A stretch of 30,000 nt of DNA from Prorocentrum cordatum (GCA_963575745.1 CAUYUJ010003934.1:42501-72500), one strand, 5' to 3'. Shown: positions 20,701 to 29,309, numbered from the stretch's first letter. Translations and numbers: made by a program. The notes: a model not told the origin generated them from the letters alone.

Positions 20701-21767
20701 CAACGAGGTGTGGATTTTCCCGAGCTTGCCAGGTGGCCGGCGGGTTGGGCCGAATCCCATGGGAAGTTCTTTAGACAAGAACCAACTTTCACCCAGACAT
20801 CCAGCACGCCGTGCACCCTTATGGCAAGACCAGGGGGGTCGGCGGATCGAAGACGCCTACGGCGAATCACCGCCGCCCCCTGCTATTTTGAATCGTCCAT
20901 CTGGCCGAGCCTTGTGGCAACAACTCTGCCAAGCTATATCGGACCATGTGTTCCCCCCAGCTGTTGTGGAAACCCTTTGGGGAACACTTGGGGGAGGATG
21001 GCGGGGAAGACCAGGAGGGGGAGGAGGAGGAGGAGGAGGAGGAGGAGGAGGAGGAGGGAGGAGGAGGAGGAGGCGGAGGAGGAGGAGGAGGAGGGAGAGG
21101 AGGAGGAGGAGAGGAGAGAAGAGTAGGAGGAGGAGGAGGGGATGAGGAGGAGGAGGGGAGGAGAGGAGGAGGAGGAGAGGAGGAGGGGAGGAGGGAGGAA
21201 GGAGAAGGAGGAGGAGAGAGGAGGAGGGGGGGGGGGAGGAGGAGGGGGAGGAGGAGGTGAGGAGTGAGGAGGAGGAGGGAGGAGGAGGAGAGGAGGAGGA
21301 GAGGAGGAGGGAGGAGGAAGGAGGAGGAGGAGGAGGAGGGGAGGAAGAGAGCAGCAGGAGGAGAGAGGAGGATGAGGGGGTGAGAGGAGGAGGGGGAGGA
21401 GTAGGAGAGGAGGAGGAGAGAAGAGGAGGAGTAAGAGGAGAAGGAGGGAGGAGGAGGGAGTGGAGGAGGAGGAGGAGGAGGAGGAAGGATGGAGGAGAGG
21501 GGGAGGAGGGAGGAGGAGGAGGAGGAGGAGGAGGAGGAGGCGAAGGGCGCATCTTTGGAGCCTCCAGGGGCAGTCTTGGGGCCTCCTAAGAGCTTCCTGG
21601 GAGCCTCTTGCAGGCATCTTGGGGGCCTCCTTGGGCCTCTTGTGGGTCTTTGGGGGCTTCTCGGGGTCCTCTTTGGCCTTCCTAGGGCGTTCCTGGCCCG
21701 TCCGACGCCGTCGGAAGCTATCTTCGGGTCTCTCTGGGCCGACTTGGGGGCCGTCTTGGAGGCGCAG
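20701..21767. repeat. Module M3, unit 4
   Basis: As in unit 1, with an expanded purine tract and a shortened final minisatellite (21-bp deletion). Confidence 0.75.
21013..21540. repeat. Variable purine tract of M3, unit 4 (528 bp)
   Basis: The longest of the four tracts, made of irregular GGA/GAGG words. It gives rise to very long Ser/Pro/Leu-rich reverse-strand frames that are compositional. Confidence 0.9.
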
Positions 21768-21784
21768 CCCTGCTGCGGACTGCT

Positions 21785-22010
21785 GAGCCCTGCTGAGTCA
21801 GCTGGCAGCGCCACGGGAGCCGGGCGCACAACAACTCCTTCGGTCGTCCCCCCGGGCGCGGGCGCGGGTGTTATCCCCCCGTCGGCACCAGTTCTTCCTT
21901 CGGAGTCCGCTTCGATCGACGAAAGGCTGACCTTCATCATGACGAACATAAGCTTAAAGAACGAGACGGCTTCGAAGCATGACGTTGAGAGTTTGCACGG
22001 TCCCGCTTGC
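21785..22010 (+). pseudogene. Possible fragment of a repetitive coiled-coil ORF
   Basis: One forward frame leaves the unit linker and continues beyond the array. It reads a Pro/Ala/Gly-rich stretch and then a helical, charged segment (SASIDERLTFIMTNISLK, then NETASKHDVESL). That pattern, a low-complexity linker followed by an amphipathic helix, resembles N-terminal ORF segments of repetitive elements in dinoflagellates, but I cannot name a family. Possible later pieces in other frames are at about 22560-22625 (VRALTDEWGQFAARMSADQR) and 23433-23490 (LWRTDQRLGQRIDELAQAH), which could be further exons. All of this is weak. Confidence 0.25.
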
Positions 22011-22250
22011 CAGTGCCCGCGGGAAGCCAGCCGCGGCCGAGCAAGCAGGAAAGCGTTGGCGGGCCGCCGCCGCGCCTCTCGCAGCTCGGCCCTCTCCGGC
22101 GCGTCTGGCTCCGCGGCATGGCGCGGCCCGCCGACGCCGGCACCGCAGGTGCTGCGGCAGGTGCGCGCCTGGCCGGCCTGCCCCGCCGAGCGTCGAGGTG
22201 CCCTCCGGGGGCCCGCGCCCCTGCGCGCCCCAGCCTGGCCCACGCGGGCC

Positions 22251-22440
22251 CAAGAACAGAGCTCTCGGAGGATGGGGGTGTCCAACCTGGTGGGGGGTCG
22301 GGGTGGGTTCCGAGCGGGAAATTGTCGGGTGGGGGGTCCCGAGAGCAGAGCTCTCGGAGGATGGGTGTGTCCAACCTGGTGGGGGGTCGAGGTGGGTTCC
22401 GAGCGGGCTATTGTCGGGTGGGGGGTCCCAAGAACAGCGC
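22251..22440. repeat. 89-bp direct repeat, two copies
   Basis: CAGAGCTCTCGGAGGATGGG begins at about 22257 and recurs 89 bp later. Both copies contain GTGTCCAACCTGGTGGGGGG, GGTGGGTTCCGAGCGGG and ATTGTCGGGTGGGGGG. A third copy is started by the trailing CCAAGAACAG. The second copy differs from the first by only a few bases. Confidence 0.85.
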
Positions 22441-23499
22441 GCCTTCCGCGCACCGGTGAGGCTCTCCGCGCCGCTCGGGCCGCAGGCCTTCGCGCGAGAG
22501 GGCCAGCAAGAGGGCGGCCCGGCGGCCGGCGAGCCAGAGAGCCAGAGAGCCGACACAGCAGGTGCGCGCCCTCACCGACGAGTGGGGCCAGTTCGCGGCG
22601 CGCATGTCCGCAGACCAGAGGCCCTGGCGGGCCTCGGGCGCTGTGCGGGGGGGGTCCGTCCGCAGCGCGCCCATCGCGCGTTCAGAGCCCGCTGCGCCCC
22701 CCCGCGGCGCGGCGGGGCCCATGTCAGCTGGCGCGCTGTTCGAGCTCCCGCCTGGGCTGCAGCCGCGGTCGGTCTCGTGTCAGCGACGGCCAGCCTTCCC
22801 TCGTCGCCACTGGCGGATTCGCTTCGACATCGTGGTCAGAACGCACCCCAGGATGGTTTGGGGGGTAGCGGTATCGACACTGTCTTGTGTCCCCCCAGTG
22901 CCGTGCCGTGCCCCCCCACCCTCTGGAGTCCACGTTGCAGGACCTCTGCGCGAGGCGCGAGGGCGCGAGCGCTGGCCCGCCGAGGCGCTGACGCCGTCCT
23001 CGCCCACCGAGGTGCCCGTGCCAACCGCCGTCCTGTCGCCCAAGTCCACGGTGGGGCCGTCTCTGTGCCCCCCTTGGCGGGCTGTCACTGCCGTGCCGCC
23101 CCCGCCCTCCAGAGCCATCCCTCTGAGCGTTAGAACTTCCAGAGGCCGAGCCGTCCGATCTGGCTCCACATCGATCCAGGCCGGCCGGGCCCGATTCGCG
23201 ACTCCGCTGCTCCCGCAACCCGATGCGGCCGGATGCCCTCTTGCGCGTCGCTGTTCAGCCCGCCGCGGCCGATCCGAGTCGATCCCAGCGCCGTGCTGCT
23301 GCGGCCTGCCCCGACGCACCCTTCGATCCGATCCCGTGTATCGAGTCGGTGCCGACAGCTGCCTGCCCTGCCGGCCTATCGCGCGGCCGGGCCCGGGTCG
23401 CGCGTGCCGCCCGCGCGCCGCCCGCGCCAGCTCTGGCGCACCGACCAGCGCCTGGGCCAGCGCATAGACGAGCTGGCACAGGCCCACCCGGGGGCACGC
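22441..23499. other. GC-rich unassigned region
   Basis: Very GC-rich DNA, so every frame tends to be open on both strands. There are acceptor-like sites, for example TGTCTTGTGTCCCCCCAG ending at about 22900, and short helical peptides, but no convincing continuous gene. Confidence 0.4.
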
Positions 23500-23709
23500 C
23501 GGCGGCGGCGCGCTCCTCGCCGTCTTCGCCCTCGCCGTCGCCGCCTCTTCGCCTTCGCCAGCTTCGCCGTCGCCGTCGCCTTCGCCATCTTCGCCGCCAG
23601 CTTCGCCTTCGCCGCCGCCGTCGCCTTCGCCGCCTTTGCCGCTGCCGTAGTCGTCGCCGCGCAGTGGCCTTCGTCTTCGCCGTCGTCGTCGTCGCCGTCG
23701 TCGTCGCAG

Positions 23710-23781
<72 letters not shown>

Positions 23782-24205
23782 AACTTACAATAAGATGTAG
23801 CTGAGTGCTAGCTGGAAGTGGTGCTTGTAAGCCAACGAAGAAGAAATCGTCCCTGTCGCCTTTGACGTCGTTGTTGTCTTCGTGTTTGTTTGTGTCGTCG
23901 TCGCGGCGTCGTCTTTGTCTTCGTGTTGGCCGTCGTCGTAGTCGTGGTGGTCGTCGTCGTTCTTTGTCTTGTCGTCGTTGTCTTGTTGTGCTTGTCGTCG
24001 TCGTCGTCGTCGCGTCTTCGTCGTCGTCGTCTTCGTCGTGCCTGTCGTCGTCGGCGTCGTCGTCGTCGTTTTTGTCGCTGTCGTCGCACGTTGTCGTCTC
24101 CCTCTCTTCGCACGTCTGTCGTTGTCGTCGCACGTTGTCGTCATCCCCATCGTCGTGCCTCTCGTTGCCTTTTTCGTCGCCCTCGTCGCCCTTCGCTCCT
24201 CAGCT
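23500..24205. repeat. TCG/CGT trinucleotide region
   Basis: Degenerate CGTC/TTCGCC sequence leads into a nearly perfect (CGT)n run at about 23711-23771. Then come about 60 bp of ordinary sequence (about 23780-23860) and another 340 bp of TCGTCG/TTGTCG variants. Frames read poly-Ser, poly-Val, poly-Arg or poly-Asp/Thr and are compositional. Confidence 0.85.
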
Positions 24206-24303
24206 CATGGGCTGCAGCGGCCCCTAATTAGGGATCCCGAGCTTTGCCGGTGTCCTCGGCTGCCCAGGCGCCGCTCCAGGGCCCCAGGGCCTTCAGGGAT
24301 GGC

Positions 24304-24440
24304 CGGGGGGAAAGCCTGGGCTCCTCCTCCTCCTTCTCCCCCTCCTCCTCCTCCCTCCGCCTCCTCCTCCTCCTCCTCCTCCATCCCCTCCTCCCCCTCT
24401 CCCTCCTCCATCACCTCCTCCTCCTCCTCCTCCTCCTTGG
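24304..24440. repeat. CTCC pyrimidine tract
   Basis: Pyrimidine-rich CTCCTCC sequence, the opposite strand orientation to the GGA tracts of the array. Confidence 0.8.
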
Positions 24441-24504
24441 GGCGTCCAGGTTCCGCTTCATTCGGGACCCTTTCGCAGCTGGCAGTAAGTCGACGGAAGG
24501 AGCA

Positions 24505-24674
24505 CGGGGACCATGACCACGACGTCGCGGGATCTTGTCCGTGCCGATCTTGGTCATGGTCCATGTTTGCCGTCGCCGATTCGCGAGGATGATGCACGAA
24601 TCGACGCTGACCAAGATCGACGCGGACCGAGATCGACACGGCTTCTCCGCGTTCAGTCTTGGTCATGGTCCCCG
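24505..24674. repeat. Nested inverted repeats
   Basis: A 15-bp perfect inverted repeat pairs 24505-24519 (CGGGGACCATGACCA) with 24660-24674. Inside it, CGATCTTGGTCA at 24545-24556 pairs with TGACCAAGATCG at 24608-24619. The core GGTCATGGTCC also occurs at about 24552, offering alternative pairing with the left arm. Confidence 0.7.
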
Positions 24675-24743
24675 TTCTCATCCCCTCGAGTGAGTCGTGG
24701 CAACGTCCGGGGGGACAGGCTCAGGGGGGATGCGTCGTCCCCC

Positions 24744-24930
24744 AATCGCCCATGTCCAGGAGGGAACAAAAACACAGACACAGTTAATCGTCGATTCCCC
24801 AGAAAAGATGGGAACATATAGGAAGTGGGGGGGAAGACAGAAACCCGGAAAATATGGGAAGGTGGGGGGAATCTTTTTATTAGTGTGTATCTATTTGTGT
24901 GTCCCAGGGCCCCTGCAAATCGCCCATGTC
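24744..24930. mobile_element. Short interspersed element copy A with 13-bp direct repeats
   Basis: The 161-bp body (24757-24917) is flanked by the perfect 13-bp direct repeat AATCGCCCATGTC (24744-24756 and 24918-24930). The body starts CAGGAGGGAAC, has A/C-rich ACACAGACACA near its left end, a core GGGGGGGAAGACAGAAACCC, and TGTGTATCTATTTGTGTGT near its right end. The ends form imperfect inverted repeats (GGGAACAAAAACACAGACACA against GGGACACACAAATAGATACACA). No coding capacity for a transposase. Confidence 0.7.
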
Positions 24931-25130
24931 GCAAAGCGTGGCAGGCGTGCCCTTCTCTCGACGCCTGGCAGTGGTCGCAGGGCGCGGCAGGCGCGGCAGG
25001 CTCTCCATGCCGCAGGGGGGGTACGCAAAAGGTCGTCGGGGCGCCCGGCGTGCCAGGGCCGCACGGCTCGGCGAGCGCGGCGCCGGGAGATCGGCGTCGA
25101 ACGCTTCGCCGCATCCGGAAGACGCCTTTT

Positions 25131-25293
25131 CAGGAGGGAAGAGAGCACACAGACACAATCAATCGCCGATTCCCCAGAAAATATGCGAAAATATGGGAAG
25201 TGGGGGGGAAGACAGAAACCCAGAAAATATCGGAAAGTATTGGGATTTCTGTTATTTGTGTGTATCTATTTGTGTGTTTGCGGGCCTCTTCAG
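25131..25293. mobile_element. Short interspersed element copy B
   Basis: Shares with copy A the CAGGAGGGAA start, ACACAGACACAATCAATCG, the GGGGGGGAAGACAGAAACCC core and the TGTGTATCTATTTGTGTGT end, finishing GGGCCTCTTCAG. Flanking similarity is GCCTTTTCAG on the left against GCCTCTTCAG on the right. Confidence 0.7.
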
Positions 25294-25845
25294 CTTTTTC
25301 GAGCGGAGCAGGGTTCAATATTCGCAGCCCCACGCGGGTCCTAAAAACAGGCACGCGGGCTTGAATGGTTGCGTTTTGTGTGAGGCCTTCTTGGAGGTTT
25401 TGTTGTCCAGGGTTTTCCTACCTGTGTGTATTGTTTTTGCTTTGCCTTCTCTCTGTCCTTCTTTACCGGCCACGCTCGAAACAAAGCAAGGTCCGGCTGA
25501 GGACAAGGGACGAGGCATTGGTGGAGGTCTGAGCAGCGCCGCACGATCTGGGGGAAGAGCCCGAAACCACACCCAGGGGGCGACGCGGAGCAGCGCGGTA
25601 AGGACAACGGGACCCGACCCGCGGATGATGCCCCAGCCGTCCCTCTTCAGGGCCTCGGCGTGCTCGCGGAGATCACACGACTGCAGCCTGTCTACGGCGG
25701 GCTCTTCGCGTTGTGCCCCCCACCCATCTTCCAGCACGGGTGCTGCAGAAGACCAGGGAATCCCGTCATGCCTTCCAGGGGCTCTGGCGAATGGCTTCTC
25801 TTCTTCCTCATCGTAGTTCTCTTGGTATTTCCTCCTCTTTTCAAT
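25294..25845. other. Unassigned sequence
   Basis: Ordinary-composition DNA with no recognisable gene, RNA or repeat. Open frames here are short or overlap on both strands without a familiar motif. Confidence 0.4.
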
Positions 25846-26010
25846 CCCCTCCCCTCCCCTCCCACCCCCCCTCCCCTCTGCTCCTCCTCCGATTCCTCCT
25901 CCGATTCCTCCTCCGATTCCTCCTCCTCCTCCTCCTCCTCCTCCTCCTCATCTCTCCCCTTTTCCTGTTCCTTCTCCTTCCCTCCCCCCTTTCCCCCCTT
26001 CTCTCCAACC
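25846..26010. repeat. Pyrimidine tract with CTCCGATTC repeats
   Basis: CCCCTCC-rich sequence containing three to four tandem TCCTCCGATTCC units (about 25888-25922), followed by a (TCC)n run. Confidence 0.8.
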
Positions 26011-26523
26011 CACGGCGGACCTCAACCATACACCAACACCGACCCTGGCCAGGATCGGTGTAGGTGGATGCTGGTGTCCTCGTAGCTCCTTCCCGTCTAC
26101 CCTCCTTACCGCAGCCCCTGAGACAGCATGCCCCGATGGTGTCGGCGACGCTGGTGCCGTTCGGCGGCCGCGAGCATCAGACCGTCCTTGCGCCTCTGGA
26201 GTCCCCGTGCCCTCTCTTGCCGAGGAGGTGAGCAGTTTCCTCTTCCTCGTCGCCGTGAAGTGAAGTGTCCAGGAGGTGGTTCGTCGTCTCCGGGCTCTTG
26301 GAGCCCTCTCCGAGCCCCGGCAAACGACCCAGGGTGAAAAGCTGCCCTGGGGGGAGGCCCTGGGGTGGAGGACCCGTTTCCTCCAGTACTCGTGTGAATC
26401 GTGGTGGGACTCGGCTTGCTGGTCCTTGGGCCGCTTGGCCGAAGGACGCTGTCCGTGTCGTGCACCATGGCGTCACATGTTGTGCACATCTCCGGCGGGG
26501 TGTCCTTCTCTGGGTAGTCGAAG
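26011..26523. other. Unassigned sequence
   Basis: A reverse-strand frame of about 200 codons spans 26106-26738 and reads Gly/Pro/Ser/Arg-rich with no motif I know. Part of it is the 10-mer cluster. I do not call it a gene. Confidence 0.35.
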
Positions 26524-26676
26524 GCCAGACTGTCAGATTGGATTGGGCCCCAAGGGCCAATCTGGCCCGGCCAAACTGGATGATTTGGGTTATTCGCCAG
26601 ACTGGATTCGCGCTGGCTCCCTCGCCAGATTGCCCCCGTTTGCCAGATTGGGCCTGCCAGATTGGCGCCAGATTGG
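26524..26676. repeat. Cluster of GCCAGATTGG 10-mers
   Basis: Exact GCCAGATTGG at 26642, 26656 and 26667 and its exact reverse complement at 26557-26566. One-mismatch forms are at 26570 (GCCAAACTGG, two changes), 26596 (GCCAGACTGG) and 26624 (GCCAGATTGC). Partial forms are near 26524 and 26533. Spacing is irregular. Confidence 0.75.
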
Positions 26677-26882
26677 CTTCGACTACCCAGCTTGTCGCCG
26701 CTCAGGGCATCGTCTGGCAATCCAGTACCCCCAGCCATTCCCAGGCGGCGTCGGAGCCAAGACGCTGAACTCAGGGCCGCTCCGGGCTCGGAGGGCCCTC
26801 GCTGCTCCTTCGGCCCCTCCAGGGCTGCTCCTCGAGCCCCCCTCGCTCACGCAGGCGCTTCTGGGGCCAGCAAGGGGCTTCT

Positions 26883-27054
26883 CAGGAGGGGAAAAAACAC
26901 ACAGACACAATTAATCGTCGATCCCCAGGAAACTATGGGAAAACATGGGCAGTGTGGGGGGGAAGACAGAAACCCCAGAAACTATGGGGAACTATGGGGA
27001 ATCTCTTGTTACTTGTGTGTATTTCTTTGTGTGTGTGTTTGGGGGCCCCTTCAG
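26883..27054. mobile_element. Short interspersed element copy C
   Basis: 172-bp relative of copies A and B: starts CAGGAGGGGAAAA, has ACACACAGACACAATTAATCG, the GGGGGGGAAGACAGAAACCC core, TTGTGTGTATTTCTTTGTGTGT, and ends GGGGGCCCCTTCAG. Confidence 0.7.
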
Positions 27055-27325
27055 CTTCGCTCGTCGCGTATGCTTCCTGCCTCTGGCAGCCCGACGGCAC
27101 CGCGAACAAGTCAGAGGCACGAGCAGGCCCCGAGCGGGCGGGAGCCCGCCGAGCGGAGAGCCTCCGGGCGCCCGCCATCGCGAGACGTTGGCGCCCCTCC
27201 CCGCCGGGAGGCCAGCGTGCACGGGGACGGCGTGGCCGCGGCCGCGCGCTTCGCGGAGCCCGTCGCCGGAGGCAGGGGCCGCCCCGGAGGGCCGGGGCCT
27301 AAGAGACGGGGGTCAGCGCAAGCGG
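27055..27325. other. GC-rich unassigned sequence
   Basis: GC-rich with overlapping open frames on both strands; no recognisable gene. Confidence 0.4.
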
Positions 27326-27567
27326 GGGTCAGCCAGAGGAGGAGGAGGAGGAGGAGGAGGAGGAGGAGGAGGAGGAGGAGGAGGAGGAGGAGGAGGAGGA
27401 GGAGGAGGAGGAGGAGGAGGAGGAGGAGCGGGAGCCTCGCCTCCCGGGGCACGGCGGCCTCCCGCCGGGCCTCGCCCTCCCGCCGGGGGCTCGGCCTCGG
27501 GGTGGCCGGCGGCCCCGAGCGCCTCGGGGGCCGCCGCCGCGCGAGCAAGACCCCCTCTGGCTGACCC
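27326..27567. repeat. 14-bp inverted repeat enclosing a GGA microsatellite
   Basis: GGGTCAGCCAGAGG at 27326-27339 pairs perfectly with CCTCTGGCTGACCC at 27554-27567. The interior is a GGA microsatellite plus GC-rich sequence. A short palindrome CTGACC/GGTCAG overlaps the right arm. Confidence 0.65.
27337..27428. repeat. Perfect (AGG)n microsatellite
   Basis: Uninterrupted AGG repeat of about 30 copies. The frames read poly-Gly/Arg/Glu forward and poly-Leu/Pro/Ser in reverse and are not coding evidence. Confidence 0.95.
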
Positions 27568-27704
27568 GGGGTCAGCGAGCCGCTCGTGGCCGCGAGGCGG
27601 CCGCGCACATTGGCTGACCCGGGTTTGCGAAGACCTGCGTTGCAGTTTTCTTGTCCTGCATTAAGATCCCCGAGAGGGCCTGCGGCGGCAGGAGCTCGGG
27701 AGCC

Positions 27705-27914
27705 TCTGATAGGGGAACAAAAAATGGCATAAACATGAAAACTCGGAGGTCCGCGCGGATTTCTCGGATCCGCGCTGGGGCCCCCCGGCGGCGCCTCCGG
27801 CGCCGCCCCTGGCGCGCTCCGCGCGCCAGGGAGGGGGGTCCAGCGCCGATCCGAGAAATCCGCGCGGACCTCCGAGTTTTTAATGTTTATGTCACTTTCT
27901 GTTCCCCTATCTGA
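27705..27914. mobile_element. 200-bp foldback MITE-like element with 5-bp target duplication
   Basis: The element 27710-27909 begins TAGGGGAACA and ends TGTTCCCCTA. It is flanked on both sides by TCTGA (27705-27709 and 27910-27914). The inverted arms are about 75 bp each, with roughly five mismatches and one or two single-base indels. They include CTCGGAGGTCCGCGCGGATT perfectly conserved in both arms. The loop holds two further hairpins: GGCGCC/GGCGCC and CCTGGCGCG/CGCGCCAGG. No ORF. Reading the terminal TA as the duplication instead would give a TA-targeting element; the 5-bp reading explains more bases. Confidence 0.85.
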
Positions 27915-28254
27915 GCGTCGTCGTTGTCAACATCGTCACCAGCATGGGTACTATCATCATCATGCCTACCGTTGTCGACTTTGCCATGATACCGCGCCCG
28001 CCCAAGTCGCCGACTCGCACTGAAGTGCCCGCTGGGATGTGCCCAGCGGTCAGCGCCACCGCGGCCGTGTCGGTCGCGCCAAACTAGCTCTTCGTTGCGC
28101 GCGCGTGCGTGGGTTGGCGCGGCTGCAGAGATGCACCAGCCAATGCCAAGCACTCATCGCAATCGCTACCGAATGGGTTTCGCAAACCAAGTTGCGGGTG
28201 GGTGGGTGGGATGTTTGCAAGGGCATGGCATGTGTCAATTCGTTGGTAAAAATT
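27915..28254. other. Unassigned sequence
   Basis: Mixed-composition DNA; no recognisable gene or repeat. Confidence 0.4.
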
Positions 28255-28490
28255 AGTTGCACCACATAGGTTGCGTCCCCACCATGTTGATTGCACCGCG
28301 TACGTTGCGCACACATTCTCATTGCACAACATCAATTGCGCCACATACATTGGCCTACATATAGTGTACCACATTTATTGCACACCATGGGTTACACACC
28401 GTATATAGTACAGTATATGATGCACCACTTATGTTGCAGAACGTCGTTTGTTTGACATCTGTTGCACACCATATATATATACATATTTTG
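28255..28490 (-). repeat. Diverged, inverted 14-bp minisatellite
   Basis: Words such as TTGCACCACATAGG, TTGCACAACATCAA and TTGCGCCACATACA occur at about 14-bp spacing. Their consensus is the reverse complement of the TGCAATCTATGTGG repeat in the array units. It is more degenerate than the array copies and has irregular spacers. Confidence 0.65.
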
Positions 28491-29305
28491 CTAGAACCAC
28501 ATTGTTTGGGGTCCACGCTTGCTCACACTTACACGGAGCACGGCCAGAGGAAGCGGAGGAAAACAACGAAACCGAACACCAACCACACGGAAAACATTGC
28601 GAGTTGTATTACGCATGATATTACTGATTGTGCCACTAACATGTGCAATAGTTAACCATGCAAAAAGGCACGGGCACTACGAACACCTTAACTATAGTCA
28701 TTTTAGTATGATTGCACGTGATACTTGTCACACAATAAAGCGAGCAACATCACTAGCACCCTAAGAGGAAACGGTCCACATGCGGATGCTACTGCGACGA
28801 ACAAGGCTACTGATAATATAGTGATTCAGAATAATAACAGCAAGAAGAGTATGACAGCCCATGGCGAATACGGACATTATGGATCATACTGTCAGCACTC
28901 GTACTATGATTAATCATCGGGTCAGGAATACATGGATGAGACGGAATGCGAGAAAGAGGAGGATGAGGCAAAGGAGGAGGAGGACCAGTGTAAACCTAAG
29001 GGTCACCAACGATGTTGGGACAAACCCTTCCTCCAAGCTCCCGCGTGATAGGCCCCTGCAGCGGTTCATGTCCACAGGGGGAACTGCCTCATCGGAAGAC
29101 AACCGTTTGAAGAACCTGAAGCATGCCAAAACATTGTTCTCGGGTTTCCAACGCCACGGGTCACTTTGACTGTTGCGCCTTGAGGATTTCGAATCGGGCC
29201 AGGACGCCATTCTTGGGATTTTATCATTGCGAACCAATGTAGTTGCTTGCGCCCTGATAATCTTGAATCCTTCCAAAACGTAATTTCTGGTACGCTGGTC
29301 ATGGG
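28491..29305. other. Unassigned, more AT-rich sequence
   Basis: No recognisable gene. A short purine-rich patch lies at about 28945-28985. Frames on both strands are short and without motifs. Confidence 0.4.
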
Positions 29306-29309
29306 AATC

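Larger units (their letters stand above)
16768..21830. repeat. Tandem array unit 4 (5063 bp)
   Basis: This is the last unit and is followed by non-array DNA. It has the longest purine tract and a private 21-bp deletion near 21750 (GGGGGCCGTCTTGG). Private substitutions include CCCATGGG near 20760 and GCCGTCTTGC near 20358. It matches unit 2 at the three diagnostic M2 bases. Confidence 0.95.

Noticed and set aside
20867-22453. Reverse-strand frame of more than 500 codons across the unit 4 purine tract
   Set aside because: Mostly poly-Ser/Pro/Leu from GGA repeats joined to GC-rich flank. No conserved core.
23500-24205. Serine- or valine-rich protein frames in the TCG region
   Set aside because: Trinucleotide composition alone keeps all frames open; no start context or domain.
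26106-26738. Reverse-strand protein of about 210 residues
   Set aside because: No motif, low-complexity composition, and its first third is the 10-mer cluster read in reverse.
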